Shown here: in pieces, positions 16,732 to 24,266 of the stretch
How positions within the stretch are numbered: the stretch's first letter is position 1
Layout of the letters: each line of letters begins with the position of its first letter
NCBI RefSeq assembly: GCF_003323735.1
Contig: NZ_QOIM01000034.1
Span: 248,001-312,000, forward strand
From: Streptomyces reniochalinae
GTDB lineage: Bacteria; Actinomycetota; Actinomycetes; Streptomycetales; Streptomycetaceae
Direction of reading: 5' to 3'
DNA: 64,000 nucleotides
Translations under genes and position numbers: made by a program
The notes under the pieces: generated by a model
Seen by the model: the letters and a program-made list of their open reading frames with translations, nothing else
Database searches by the model: none
Told to the model about the DNA's origin: nothing

Positions 16732-18288
16732 CTACGGCGAAGGGGCTCCGGGGGGCGCCGTGGGCGCCCCGGGCAGCCGGAGCACCGCCTCGGTCCCGGG
16801 CCCGGCGTCCTCGGGCCGCCGCAGCCACACCTGCCCGCCGCTCTGTGCGACCGTGCGGGCGACGATGGACAGGCCGAGTCCCGAGCCCGGCAGGCTGCGT
16901 GCGGAGGGGGAGCGCCAGAAGCGGTCGAAGACGTGCGGGAGGTCCTCGGCGGGCACGCCGGGCCCGTGGTCGCGCACCGTCAGCGTCCCGTCGTGCAGCG
17001 CGGTGCGCACGGTGCCGCCCTCGGGGCTGAACTTGATCGCGTTGTCCAGCAGGTTGACCACGGACCGCTCCAGCGCGGCGGGCTCGCCGCGCACGTACCA
17101 GGGTTCCAGCGCGGTCGTCAGGGTGAGCCGCGGCCCGCGCGGGCGCACCCGTTCGACGGCGCGTTCGACGATCTCGTGCAGTCCGACGATGCCGCTGTGC
17201 GCCGGGTCGCCGGCCTCGCCCGGCGCGGTGCCGGTGGCGGCGTCGTACGTTGCGTGCGGGCGCGAGAGCTCCTGAAGGTCGCCGATGAGCTCACCGAGTT
17301 CGGTCATCTGCGCCTGTACGGAGGCCAGCAGTTCCCTGCGGTCGTCCTCGGGCAGTGCGCGGCCGGTCTCCTCGCTGCGGACCAGCAGGTCGATGTTGGT
17401 GCGCAGCGAGGTGAGCGGGGTGCGCAGCTCGTGTCCGGCGTCGGCGATGAGCTGCTGCTGGAGTTCGCGGGAGCTGGCCAGGGCCTCGGTCATCGCGTTG
17501 AAGGAGCGGGAGAGGCGGGCGATCTCGTCGTCGCCCTCGGCGGGGATGCGCACGGCCAGGTCCTCGGTGCGGGCGATGTGCTCGACGGCCCCGGTGAGCC
17601 GGTCGACGGGCCGCAGTCCGGCGCGGGCGAGGGCCACGCCGGCGCCCGCGGCGCCCAGGACGCCTGCGCCGCCGACCAGGGCGAGGATGAGCGCCAGGTT
17701 GCGCAGCGACTCGTCGATCTCGGTCATGGGCCGGGCCAGCGAGACGGCGAGTCCGGTGCCGGGCACCTGGGTGGTACGCACCCGGTACTCGGTGCCGTTG
17801 GCGGCGCGCGCGGTGTGCAGGGACTGGCGGCGGTCGCGCTCGGCGACGCGGACGTCGGCGGTGGTCACGTCGAGTTTGCGGCCGACGATCACGCAGCTGC
17901 CGCCGGAGGTGTCGACGACCTGCACGGTGGCGCCGAAGGGGTTGGGCGCCGGCTGGTCGGGCGGGGTGCACTGGCCGGAGCGGACCCGGTCGACGACCGC
18001 GCTGGGCGCGACGGAGTTGTCGCGCAGCGAGTCGTCGAGGGAGCTGAGCAGTTGGGCCCGTACCAGGAACCAGCAGGTGGTCGCGCAGGCGGCGACGGCC
18101 AGCGCGACCGTCGCCGCGGCCAGCATCGCCAGGCGCCCGCGCAGCGGCATGGAGACGGCCCGGGCGCCCTCGCGCCGCAGCCGGAACCACAGCCTGCGCG
18201 GGCTCGGGCTCGGGCTCGGGTGAGGGGTGGGCGTGGGGGTGGGGGTGGGAGTGGTGTGCGGGGGCGTGCCGGGGGCGCCGTGGGTCAC
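16732..18288 (-). CDS. two-component sensor histidine kinase
   Basis: 518 residues from a GTG that overlaps the regulator stop (GTGA). An N-terminal tail of Thr-Pro and Ser-Pro repeats (about 10-30), membrane helix LAMLAAATVALAVAACATTC, an extracytoplasmic domain of about 120 residues with CVIVGRKLDV, second helix ALVGGAGVLGAAGAGVALA, HAMP region, H-box ADAGHELRTPLTSL, N-box NLLDNAIKFSPEGG, G-boxes DHGPGVPAEDLP and GSGLGLSIVART. All catalytic elements are intact. The protease gene upstream suggests an envelope-stress sensor. The repetitive TP/SP tail is unusual for a kinase. Confidence 0.93.
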   Translation of the reverse strand: MTHGAPGTPPHTTPTPTPTPTPHPSPSPSPRRLWFRLRREGARAVSMPLRGRLAMLAAATVALAVAACATTCWFLVRAQLLSSLDDSLRDNSVAPSAVVDRVRSGQCTPPDQPAPNPFGATVQVVDTSGGSCVIVGRKLDVTTADVRVAERDRRQSLHTARAANGTEYRVRTTQVPGTGLAVSLARPMTEIDESLRNLALILALVGGAGVLGAAGAGVALARAGLRPVDRLTGAVEHIARTEDLAVRIPAEGDDEIARLSRSFNAMTEALASSRELQQQLIADAGHELRTPLTSLRTNIDLLVRSEETGRALPEDDRRELLASVQAQMTELGELIGDLQELSRPHATYDAATGTAPGEAGDPAHSGIVGLHEIVERAVERVRPRGPRLTLTTALEPWYVRGEPAALERSVVNLLDNAIKFSPEGGTVRTALHDGTLTVRDHGPGVPAEDLPHVFDRFWRSPSARSLPGSGLGLSIVARTVAQSGGQVWLRRPEDAGPGTEAVLRLPGAPTAPPGAPSP

Positions 18289-19085
18289 GTGTCGTCCCGC
18301 AGCACGTAGCCGACGCCGCGCACCGTGTGCACCAGCCGGGGCTCGCCGCCCGCCTCGGTCTTGCGCCGCAGGTACATCACGTACACGTCGAGCGAGTTGG
18401 AGGACGGTTCGAAGTCGAAGCCCCAGACGGCCTTGAGGATCTGTTCGCGGGTGAGGACCTGGCGCGGGTGGGCGAGGAACATCTCCAACAGCGTGTACTC
18501 GGTACGGGTCAGCTCGACCGGCCGACCGCCGCGTGTCACCTCGCGGGTGCGCAGGTCCATGCGCAGGTCCGCGAAGGAGAGCGTCTCCGGCTCCTGCGTG
18601 GCGTCGGCGTGCGCCCGCTCGCGCGCGTAGGAGCTGCGGCGCAGCAGCGCGCGGACGCGGGCGAGGAGTTCGTCGAGCTCGAAGGGTTTGACGAGGTAGT
18701 CGTCGGCGCCCGCGTCCAGCCCCGTGACCCGGTCGCCGACGGTGTCGCGGGCGGTCAGCATGAGGATCGGCACACGCTGCCCGGTGGCGCGCAGCCGGCG
18801 CGCCGCGGTCAGTCCGTCCATCCGCGGCATCAGGACGTCGAGCACGACGAGGTCGGGCCGGTGCTCGGCCACCTGGTCGAGCGCCTCGGCGCCGTCGGAG
18901 GCCAGCACGGTCGTGTACCCCTCGAAGCTCAGGCTGCGGCGCAGCGCGTCCCGGACGGCGGGCTCGTCGTCGACGACGAGGACGGTCGGCTCCTCGGCCG
19001 CCGGAGCCGGGGCCGCGGACGCGGCCGGGCTCGGCCCCGGGGCGGAGGACGCGGCGGGTGGGGTGGAAGGGGTGTCGGAGGGCAT
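18285..19085 (-). CDS. OmpR/PhoB-type response regulator
   Basis: 266 residues. A Ser/Pro/Ala-rich N-terminal extension of about 30 residues precedes a canonical receiver: acidic pair VLVVDDEPAV, phospho-Asp in DLVVLDVLMPRMDGL, Thr in ILMLTARD and Lys in YLVKPFELDELL. The C-terminal winged helix has EVTRGGRPVELTRTEYTLLE, FEPSSNSLDVYVMYLRRK and the final VHTVRGVGYVLR. It is coupled by overlap to the kinase gene that follows. The start was set at MPSDTPS with GGGAG just upstream; the acceptor domain does not need the extension. Confidence 0.93.
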   Translation of the reverse strand: MPSDTPSTPPAASSAPGPSPAASAAPAPAAEEPTVLVVDDEPAVRDALRRSLSFEGYTTVLASDGAEALDQVAEHRPDLVVLDVLMPRMDGLTAARRLRATGQRVPILMLTARDTVGDRVTGLDAGADDYLVKPFELDELLARVRALLRRSSYARERAHADATQEPETLSFADLRMDLRTREVTRGGRPVELTRTEYTLLEMFLAHPRQVLTREQILKAVWGFDFEPSSNSLDVYVMYLRRKTEAGGEPRLVHTVRGVGYVLRDDT

Positions 19086-19243
19086 GGCTCCCAGCTTGGC
19101 ACCGTCCACCCTCCCCGCACCGGCCGGAACGCCAGGACTCTCCTGCGCGCCGGGGGAGGCCGGGGCGTCGGGAGCGTCGGGAGCCACCGGAGCGACGGGA
19201 GCGGCCCACGGTGTGCGCGGCGCCTGCCGGGGAACCGGCACCG

Positions 19244-20302
19244 TCACGCGCCGCCCCCGCTGTCCCCGCCGTCCCGCAGGGTGCCCAGGTCCTGCTTCAG
19301 GTCGTTGACGGGGATCGCGAAGCCGAGGCCGACGCTGCCCGCACCGGACTGCGAGGTCTGGCCCTGGCCCTGGCCCGAGCCTGCCGGGAGGATCGCCGAG
19401 TTGATGCCGACGACCTGCCCGGACATGGTGAACAGCGGACCACCGGAGTTGCCCGGATTGAGGGAGGCGTCGGTCTGGATGGCCTTGTAGGTCGTCGTCT
19501 CGCCCTGGACGCCGCCGTTGTACTCGCCGCCGTCGAACTCGAACGGCCACTCGCCGTCGAGCCCGCCGCCACCGTCCTCGCCCGGGAGCCGCCCCTGGTC
19601 GCCGTCGGTCTTGGGGACCTTCACCTCGCGGTTCTTGGCGGAGACGATGCCGCTGGTCACCGTGTTCGACAGGCCCTGGGGCGAGCCGATGGCGACGACC
19701 TGGTCGCCGACACCGACGTCGTCCGAGTCGCCGAGCGGTGCCGGCGTCAGGCCGTCCCGCCCGTCCACCTTGATCAGGGCGAGGTCCTTGCCGGAGTCGG
19801 TACCCACGACGTCGGCCTGTGCCGTCTTGCCGTCGCTGAACGTCACCTTGACGGTGTCGGCCCCCGCCACGACGTGGTTGTTGGTGACGATCTGACCGTC
19901 CTCGGTGATGATCACGCCGGACCCCGTGGACTCACTCGAACCGGAGTTCGCCTTGATCTCCACCACGCTGTCCTTCACGCTCCGCACCACGTCGGAGACC
20001 GTGCCCTGGGCCGCCGCGTTGGTGCCGTCGGCGGCGGGCGCGGACGCGCTCGGCGCACCGCCGCCGCCGAGCAGCTCCTCCATCCCGAAGGCGGTGCCCC
20101 CGCCGATCACGGCCGCCCCCACGGCCACCGCCGTCAGCAGCGCGGCGGGCCGCCGCATCCGCCGCGGCTTCGCGTGGGGGTGCGCGGCGGGCGGCTCGGC
20201 GGGCGGCGGGGGTACGGCCCCGAACGTGGCGGTGTCCGTCCACGGCGCGCCCGCGCCCTGCTGCCCCGTACCCGGCTGAGTGTTCCTCTCGAAGTTCTCC
20301 AT
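19244..20302 (-). CDS. membrane-anchored trypsin-like serine protease (HtrA/S1C type) without PDZ
   Basis: 352 residues. A cytoplasmic Pro-rich N-terminus (to about 55), one membrane helix AALLTAVAVGAAVIGGGTAF, then a protease domain with the triad His in IVTNNHVVAGAD, Asp in GKDLALIKVD and Ser in LNPGNSGGPLF. The domain ends FAIPVNDLKQDLGTL and stops; no PDZ domain follows, unlike DegP/HtrA. It contains an extra Gly/acidic insertion (GRLPGEDGGGGLDGEWPFEF) before the serine loop. Probably acts outside the membrane in quality control. It precedes the regulator-kinase pair by 158 bp on the same strand. Confidence 0.92.
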   Translation of the reverse strand: MENFERNTQPGTGQQGAGAPWTDTATFGAVPPPPAEPPAAHPHAKPRRMRRPAALLTAVAVGAAVIGGGTAFGMEELLGGGGAPSASAPAADGTNAAAQGTVSDVVRSVKDSVVEIKANSGSSESTGSGVIITEDGQIVTNNHVVAGADTVKVTFSDGKTAQADVVGTDSGKDLALIKVDGRDGLTPAPLGDSDDVGVGDQVVAIGSPQGLSNTVTSGIVSAKNREVKVPKTDGDQGRLPGEDGGGGLDGEWPFEFDGGEYNGGVQGETTTYKAIQTDASLNPGNSGGPLFTMSGQVVGINSAILPAGSGQGQGQTSQSGAGSVGLGFAIPVNDLKQDLGTLRDGGDSGGGA

Positions 20303-20490
20303 GGCACCGAGCGTCGCCCCGCAACATGAGAGCCACCTGAGGAGGTGCTGAAAAAACCCCGAAGTTCTCGCCCCGGAGTTCTCGCCCCGAAGGGGCGCGG
20401 GGAACCGCGCGGCAAGCCACCAACGACCCGAGGACCGCACGCCACGAGCAGTGGCACCCCGTTACCGGAACACGCAACCCGCGGGAAAAC

Positions 20491-21534
20491 CTACCCGCAT
20501 CCGCAGGACCGGCGGATCACCAGCCCGGAAGGGAACTGCCGCATCCGGCCCTTGCCGCCGGGAACGCCCGCGGCGCGCGTGCCCGGAATCCGCACCGAGT
20601 CGTCCAGCACCAGATCCACCGCGGCGCGCGCCATCGCCTTGCGGTCCGAGCCGACCGTGGTCAGCGGCGGATCGGTCAGTGCCGCCTCCTTCACGTCGTC
20701 GAACCCGATGACCGCCAGCTGTCCCGGCACGTCGATGTCCAGCTCGCGTGCGGCCCGCAGCACGCCGATGGCCTGGTCGTCCGTGGCGCAGAACAGCGCG
20801 GTGGGACGGTCGGGGCGGCGGAGCAGGCCGAGCGCGAGGCGGTAGGTGTCGTACCGGTTGTACGGCGCCTGGTAGAGGCGGCCCTCGACGGACTTGCCCG
20901 CCTCCCGCATGGCGCGCTCCCAGCCGACGATGTGGTCGGTGACCGGGTCGCCGTGCTTCGGCGTCTCCTCCACGCCGCCCAGACAGGCCACGTGGTCGTG
21001 GCCGTGTTCGAGCAGGTGGCGGGTGGCCAGCTGGGCGCCGCCCACGTCGTCGAGGACGACGGCGACGTCGTCGATGGCCTCGGGCCGCCGGTGCATCAGC
21101 ACGACGCGGGCGTCCCACGCGTCGATCTCCGCCGCGGCGTGCTCGCTGGGGCCCGCGCTGATGAGGATGAGGCCCGAGACCCGCATGCCGAGGAAGGCGC
21201 GCAGGTAGTGGACCTCGCGCTCGTCGAGGTAGTCGGAGTTGCCGACCAGGACCATCTTTCCGCGCTCGGCCGCGGCACGTTCGACGGCGTGCGACATCTC
21301 CGCGAAGAAGGGCTGGCGGGCGTCCGGGACGACCAGCCCTATCAGGTCCGTACGGCGGGACGCCATCGCCTGCGCCACGCGGTCGGGCCGGTACCCCAGC
21401 TCCTTGATCGCGGCGAGCACCCGCTCCCGCGTGGCCGGGGCGACCGGCCGGGGACCGTTGTTGATCACATAGCTGACGACGGCCGTCGAGGTTCCCGCCA
21501 CTCTCGCCACGTCGTCACGCGTCACCTTGGCCAC
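20491..21534 (-). CDS. LacI family transcriptional regulator
   Basis: 347 residues from the GTG at VAKVTRDD. The N-terminal helix-turn-helix plus hinge is TRDDVARVAGTSTAVVSYVI and GPRPVAPATRERVLAAIKEL, followed by the periplasmic-binding-protein fold: TDLIGLVVPDARQPFFAEM, VSGLILISAGP, ALFCATDDQAIGVLRA, QLAVIGFDDVKEAALTDPPL, and the C-terminal GLVIRRSCGCG. This class binds sugars or nucleosides and represses catabolic genes. No transporter lies beside it, so the regulon is elsewhere. An upstream GTG at 21558 is an alternative start; neither has a strong ribosome site. Confidence 0.9.
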   Translation of the reverse strand: MAKVTRDDVARVAGTSTAVVSYVINNGPRPVAPATRERVLAAIKELGYRPDRVAQAMASRRTDLIGLVVPDARQPFFAEMSHAVERAAAERGKMVLVGNSDYLDEREVHYLRAFLGMRVSGLILISAGPSEHAAAEIDAWDARVVLMHRRPEAIDDVAVVLDDVGGAQLATRHLLEHGHDHVACLGGVEETPKHGDPVTDHIVGWERAMREAGKSVEGRLYQAPYNRYDTYRLALGLLRRPDRPTALFCATDDQAIGVLRAARELDIDVPGQLAVIGFDDVKEAALTDPPLTTVGSDRKAMARAAVDLVLDDSVRIPGTRAAGVPGGKGRMRQFPSGLVIRRSCGCG

Positions 21535-21714
21535 GCCGCAGAGTCTACGCGGGTCCACCTGTCGGGCGACCGTCCTTTTCCCGCCGCCTGCCCCCGCCCC
21601 GCGGGACGGGAAGAGGCGGCGGGAAAAGGTCTCGGTGAAAGCGCTTCGCCAGAGAGCTCCGCGACAAGAGCCCGGTGAGAGAGCTCGGCCGAAAGGGCTC
21701 TCAGCGCGAAGGGC

Positions 21715-22500
21715 TCAGTGCTCGCCGCGGCGGGCCGAGGAGGCGGCCTCCCGCGTGAAGCGCTCCGCCTCGTCCGCCACAGAGCCGGCCGGCTTCTCCG
21801 CCTGCCCGCCCTTGCCCGGCTTCTCGGGCTTGTCGGGGGAGACGAAGCGGTAGCCGACGTTGCGGACGGTCCCGATGAGGGACTCGTGCTCGGGCCCCAG
21901 CTTGGCGCGGAGCCGCCGCACGTGGACGTCGACGGTGCGGGTGCCGCCGAAGTAGTCGTAGCCCCACACCTCCTGCAACAACTGGGCACGCGTGAAGACG
22001 CGCCCCGGATGCTGCGCGAGGAACTTCAGCAGCTCGAACTCCTTGAAGGTCAGGTCCAGGACCCGGCCCTTGAGCTTCGCGCTGTAGGTGGCCTCGTCCA
22101 CCGACAGGTCGCCGTTGCGGATCTCCATCGGGCTGTCGTCTGCGGTGAGCTGCTGCCGGCCCGTGGCCAGCCGCAGCCTGGCCTCCACCTCGGCAGGGCC
22201 CGCCGCGTCCAGCAGGACGTCGTCGACACCCCACTCGGCCGTGACGGCGGCGAGCCCGCCCTCCGTCACGATCAGCAGCAGCGGGCAGCCGGGCCCGGTC
22301 GAGCGCAGCAGCTGGCACAGGGACCGCACCTGGGGCAGGTCGCGGCGCCCGTCGACGAGGATCGCGTCCGCGGACGGCGCGTCCACCAGCGCGGGACCCT
22401 CGGCGGGCGCCACCCGCACGTTGTGCAGGAGCAGCCCCAGCGCGGGCAGCACCTCACAGGACGGTTGGAGCGCGTTGGTGAGGAGGAGAAGGGAGCTCAT
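21715..22500 (-). CDS. glnR: nitrogen-response regulator GlnR
   Basis: 261 residues; ATG with GGAGGAGGA upstream. The sequence follows S. coelicolor GlnR closely as I remember it: MSSLLLLTNALQPSCEVLPA, GLLLHNVRVAPAEGPALVD, an atypical receiver keeping Asp50 (ILVDGRRD) but lacking the usual acidic pocket, and an OmpR-type winged helix with LTFKEFELLKFLAQHPGRVF, WGYDYFGGTRTVDVHVRRL and GTVRNVGYRF. GlnR is an orphan regulator acting without a kinase; it controls glnA, glnII, amtB-glnK-glnD, nir and ure genes. The C-terminal tail after about 215 is basic, Gly/Pro-rich and variable. Confidence 0.97.
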   Translation of the reverse strand: MSSLLLLTNALQPSCEVLPALGLLLHNVRVAPAEGPALVDAPSADAILVDGRRDLPQVRSLCQLLRSTGPGCPLLLIVTEGGLAAVTAEWGVDDVLLDAAGPAEVEARLRLATGRQQLTADDSPMEIRNGDLSVDEATYSAKLKGRVLDLTFKEFELLKFLAQHPGRVFTRAQLLQEVWGYDYFGGTRTVDVHVRRLRAKLGPEHESLIGTVRNVGYRFVSPDKPEKPGKGGQAEKPAGSVADEAERFTREAASSARRGEH

Positions 22501-22907
22501 GCGCGCACGTCCTCCTCCGGCGAGCCGGCCTGGTGGGGGGAGGGGGCGGGGGGAGAGAAGAGGTGTGGTGGGTCCCAGCGCGGATGGTGTGCTTTCGAAC
22601 GGCCTCGGTCCCGGTCTCGGTTCTGCACGGTTCGCTTGCCCATGACGTCGAGTTCCCTCCTGGCGCCCGGCACACCGGACGCCACCCGGGCTGCTGTGCC
22701 CGGGGGAATGTGTCGGCACTGCTTCGTACGGCACTGCCCGAGGGCTGGGCCGCGGCCTGTCCACGGCCCCGGCCCCCAGAAAGCACAAAAGGACCCGGGG
22801 GCGACGCTGCCCGAGTCCTGCTTGCCCAGCAGAATACCCGCATGAAGGACGGAGCGGCATGTGACATCCCTCGCCCTCCCCGGCAAAACCTCACGGAGAG
22901 TAGCCCC
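22501..22907. other. 407-bp divergent intergenic region (glnR / hydrolase)
   Basis: It must hold the promoters of glnR (minus) and the hydrolase (plus). I find only the two ribosome sites and some G-runs; no convincing hairpin, GlnR-type box or RNA gene. Confidence 0.5.
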
Positions 22908-23987
22908 ATGGGACCGATGTGCACGGAGCTGCGCGCGGCGGACGGCGTCCGGATCGAAGCCGCGTACACCCCGTACGCCGCCCCGCGCGGCGGCGAGGAC
23001 CCGCACTCCCGGACGGACGCGTGCACGGCCGGCGGCGAGGCGCAACCCGGCGCGCTCGTGCTCGCGCACGGCTTCACCGGCGCCCTCGGCAAGCCCGCGC
23101 TGCGCCGCGCGGCCGCGGTCTTCTCCGAGTACGCGGCGGTGGTCACCTTCTCCTTCCGCGGCCACGGACGCTCGGGCGGCCGCTCGACGGTCGGCGACCG
23201 CGAGGTACTGGACCTGGCCGCCGCCGTCGCCTGGGCGCGCTCCCTCGGGCACCGCCGGGTGGCCACGATCGGCTTCTCGATGGGCGGCTCGGTCGTCCTG
23301 CGCCACGGCGCCCTTTACCGGCCCGGCGCCCCCGACGGCTACACACCGTCAACCCCCGACCCCGTGAAGCACGGGGGGCGCACGGGCGCGCGCAAGGGCG
23401 ACGGCGCCAGGACGGGGAACGGTGCCAGGCAGGGGGACGGCGGAGCAGCGGAGCCCGCGGACGCGCACGCCGACGCGGTGGTCGCCGTGAGCGCCCCCGC
23501 CCGCTGGTACTACCGGGGGACAGCGCCCATGCGGCGGCTCCACTGGGCGATCCAGCACCCGCTCGGCCGCCTCGTCTCCCGCTACGGGCTCCGCACCCGC
23601 GTCCACCACCGCGACTGGAACCCCGTGCCGCTCTCCCCCGTGGCCGCCGCCGGACTGATCGCGCCCGTCCCGCTGCTGGTCGTCCACGGCGACCAGGACC
23701 CCTACTTCCCCCTCGACCACCCGCTCTCCCTCGCCGAGGCGGCGGACCCCGAGGCGTGTGAGCTGTGGATCGAGGCGGGGTTCGGACACGCCGAGAACTC
23801 CGCCGAGCCCGCGCTGCTGCACCGTATCGGCGCCTGGACGGCCACCCGGATACACGCGGCCGCCGCCAGGCCCCATCATGGGAGCCGCGAGAGCGCGGCC
23901 GGCACACGGCGCACCCAGGGCAGCGGGAGACCCCCGGAGCCCGGCGCCACCGGCGGCGCGGACCGCACCGAGGGTACGGACGGCTGA
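22908..23987 (+). CDS. alpha/beta hydrolase (serine hydrolase)
   Basis: 359 residues, ATG behind GGAGAG. The fold is clear: oxyanion-hole strand ALVLAHGFTGALGKPALR, VVTFSFRGHGRSGGRSTVGD, nucleophile elbow ATIGFSMGGSVVLRHG, acid strand PLLVVHGDQDPYFPLDHPL, and the catalytic His in IEAGFGHAENS. A low-complexity loop of about 50 residues (TPDPVKHGG... GDGARTGNGARQ) interrupts the core after the nucleophile, and a disordered tail follows residue 325. The substrate is unknown; short-chain esters or acyl groups are typical. It is followed after 12 bp by the MoaD-like gene. Confidence 0.9.
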   Translation: MGPMCTELRAADGVRIEAAYTPYAAPRGGEDPHSRTDACTAGGEAQPGALVLAHGFTGALGKPALRRAAAVFSEYAAVVTFSFRGHGRSGGRSTVGDREVLDLAAAVAWARSLGHRRVATIGFSMGGSVVLRHGALYRPGAPDGYTPSTPDPVKHGGRTGARKGDGARTGNGARQGDGGAAEPADAHADAVVAVSAPARWYYRGTAPMRRLHWAIQHPLGRLVSRYGLRTRVHHRDWNPVPLSPVAAAGLIAPVPLLVVHGDQDPYFPLDHPLSLAEAADPEACELWIEAGFGHAENSAEPALLHRIGAWTATRIHAAAARPHHGSRESAAGTRRTQGSGRPPEPGATGGADRTEGTDG

Positions 23988-23999
23988 GAGGGACCCACC

Positions 24000-24266
24000 A
24001 TGGCCAGCGGCACGATCCGCTACTGGGCGGCGGCGAAGGCCGCGGCAGGCACGGCTGAGGAGCCGTACGACGCCGGCACGCTCGCCGACGCGCTGCGGCG
24101 CGCCCGCGAGCTCCACGCGGAGCGGCCCGAGTTCGCTCGGGTACTGCTGCGCTGCTCCTTCCTGGTCGACGGCGGCGCCGTGGGCACCCGCGCCCACGAG
24201 ACGGTCGACCTGAGCGAGGGCGGCACGGTCGAGGTGCTCCCCCCGTTCGCGGGCGGCGCCCGATGA
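24000..24266 (+). CDS. MoaD/ThiS-like sulfur-carrier protein
   Basis: 88 residues with the beta-grasp pattern IRYWAAAKAAAGT, TLADALRRARELHAE, CSFLVDGGAV, VDLSEGGTVEVLPPFAGGAR. Family members donate sulfur from a C-terminal Gly-Gly thiocarboxylate in molybdopterin, thiamine or cysteine synthesis. Here the Gly-Gly is followed by Ala-Arg, so the tail is two residues too long for direct adenylation; it would need trimming, or the protein does something else. The start overlaps nothing, but its end overlaps the next gene at ATGA. Sulfur genes cysA, DUF1416 and DsrE lie 3-5 kb downstream. Confidence 0.85.
   Translation: MASGTIRYWAAAKAAAGTAEEPYDAGTLADALRRARELHAERPEFARVLLRCSFLVDGGAVGTRAHETVDLSEGGTVEVLPPFAGGAR

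Noticed and set aside
15922..18309. 795-codon plus-strand open frame opposite mshD and the histidine kinase
   Set aside because: Antisense shadow; no domain; the opposite strand carries intact GNAT and kinase motifs.
16732..19209. 825-codon minus-strand frame suggesting a regulator-kinase fusion
   Set aside because: Only the part from the GTG at 18288 is in the coding frame of the kinase; the region before it is the out-of-frame shadow of the response regulator, which has its own intact frame and stop overlapping the kinase start.
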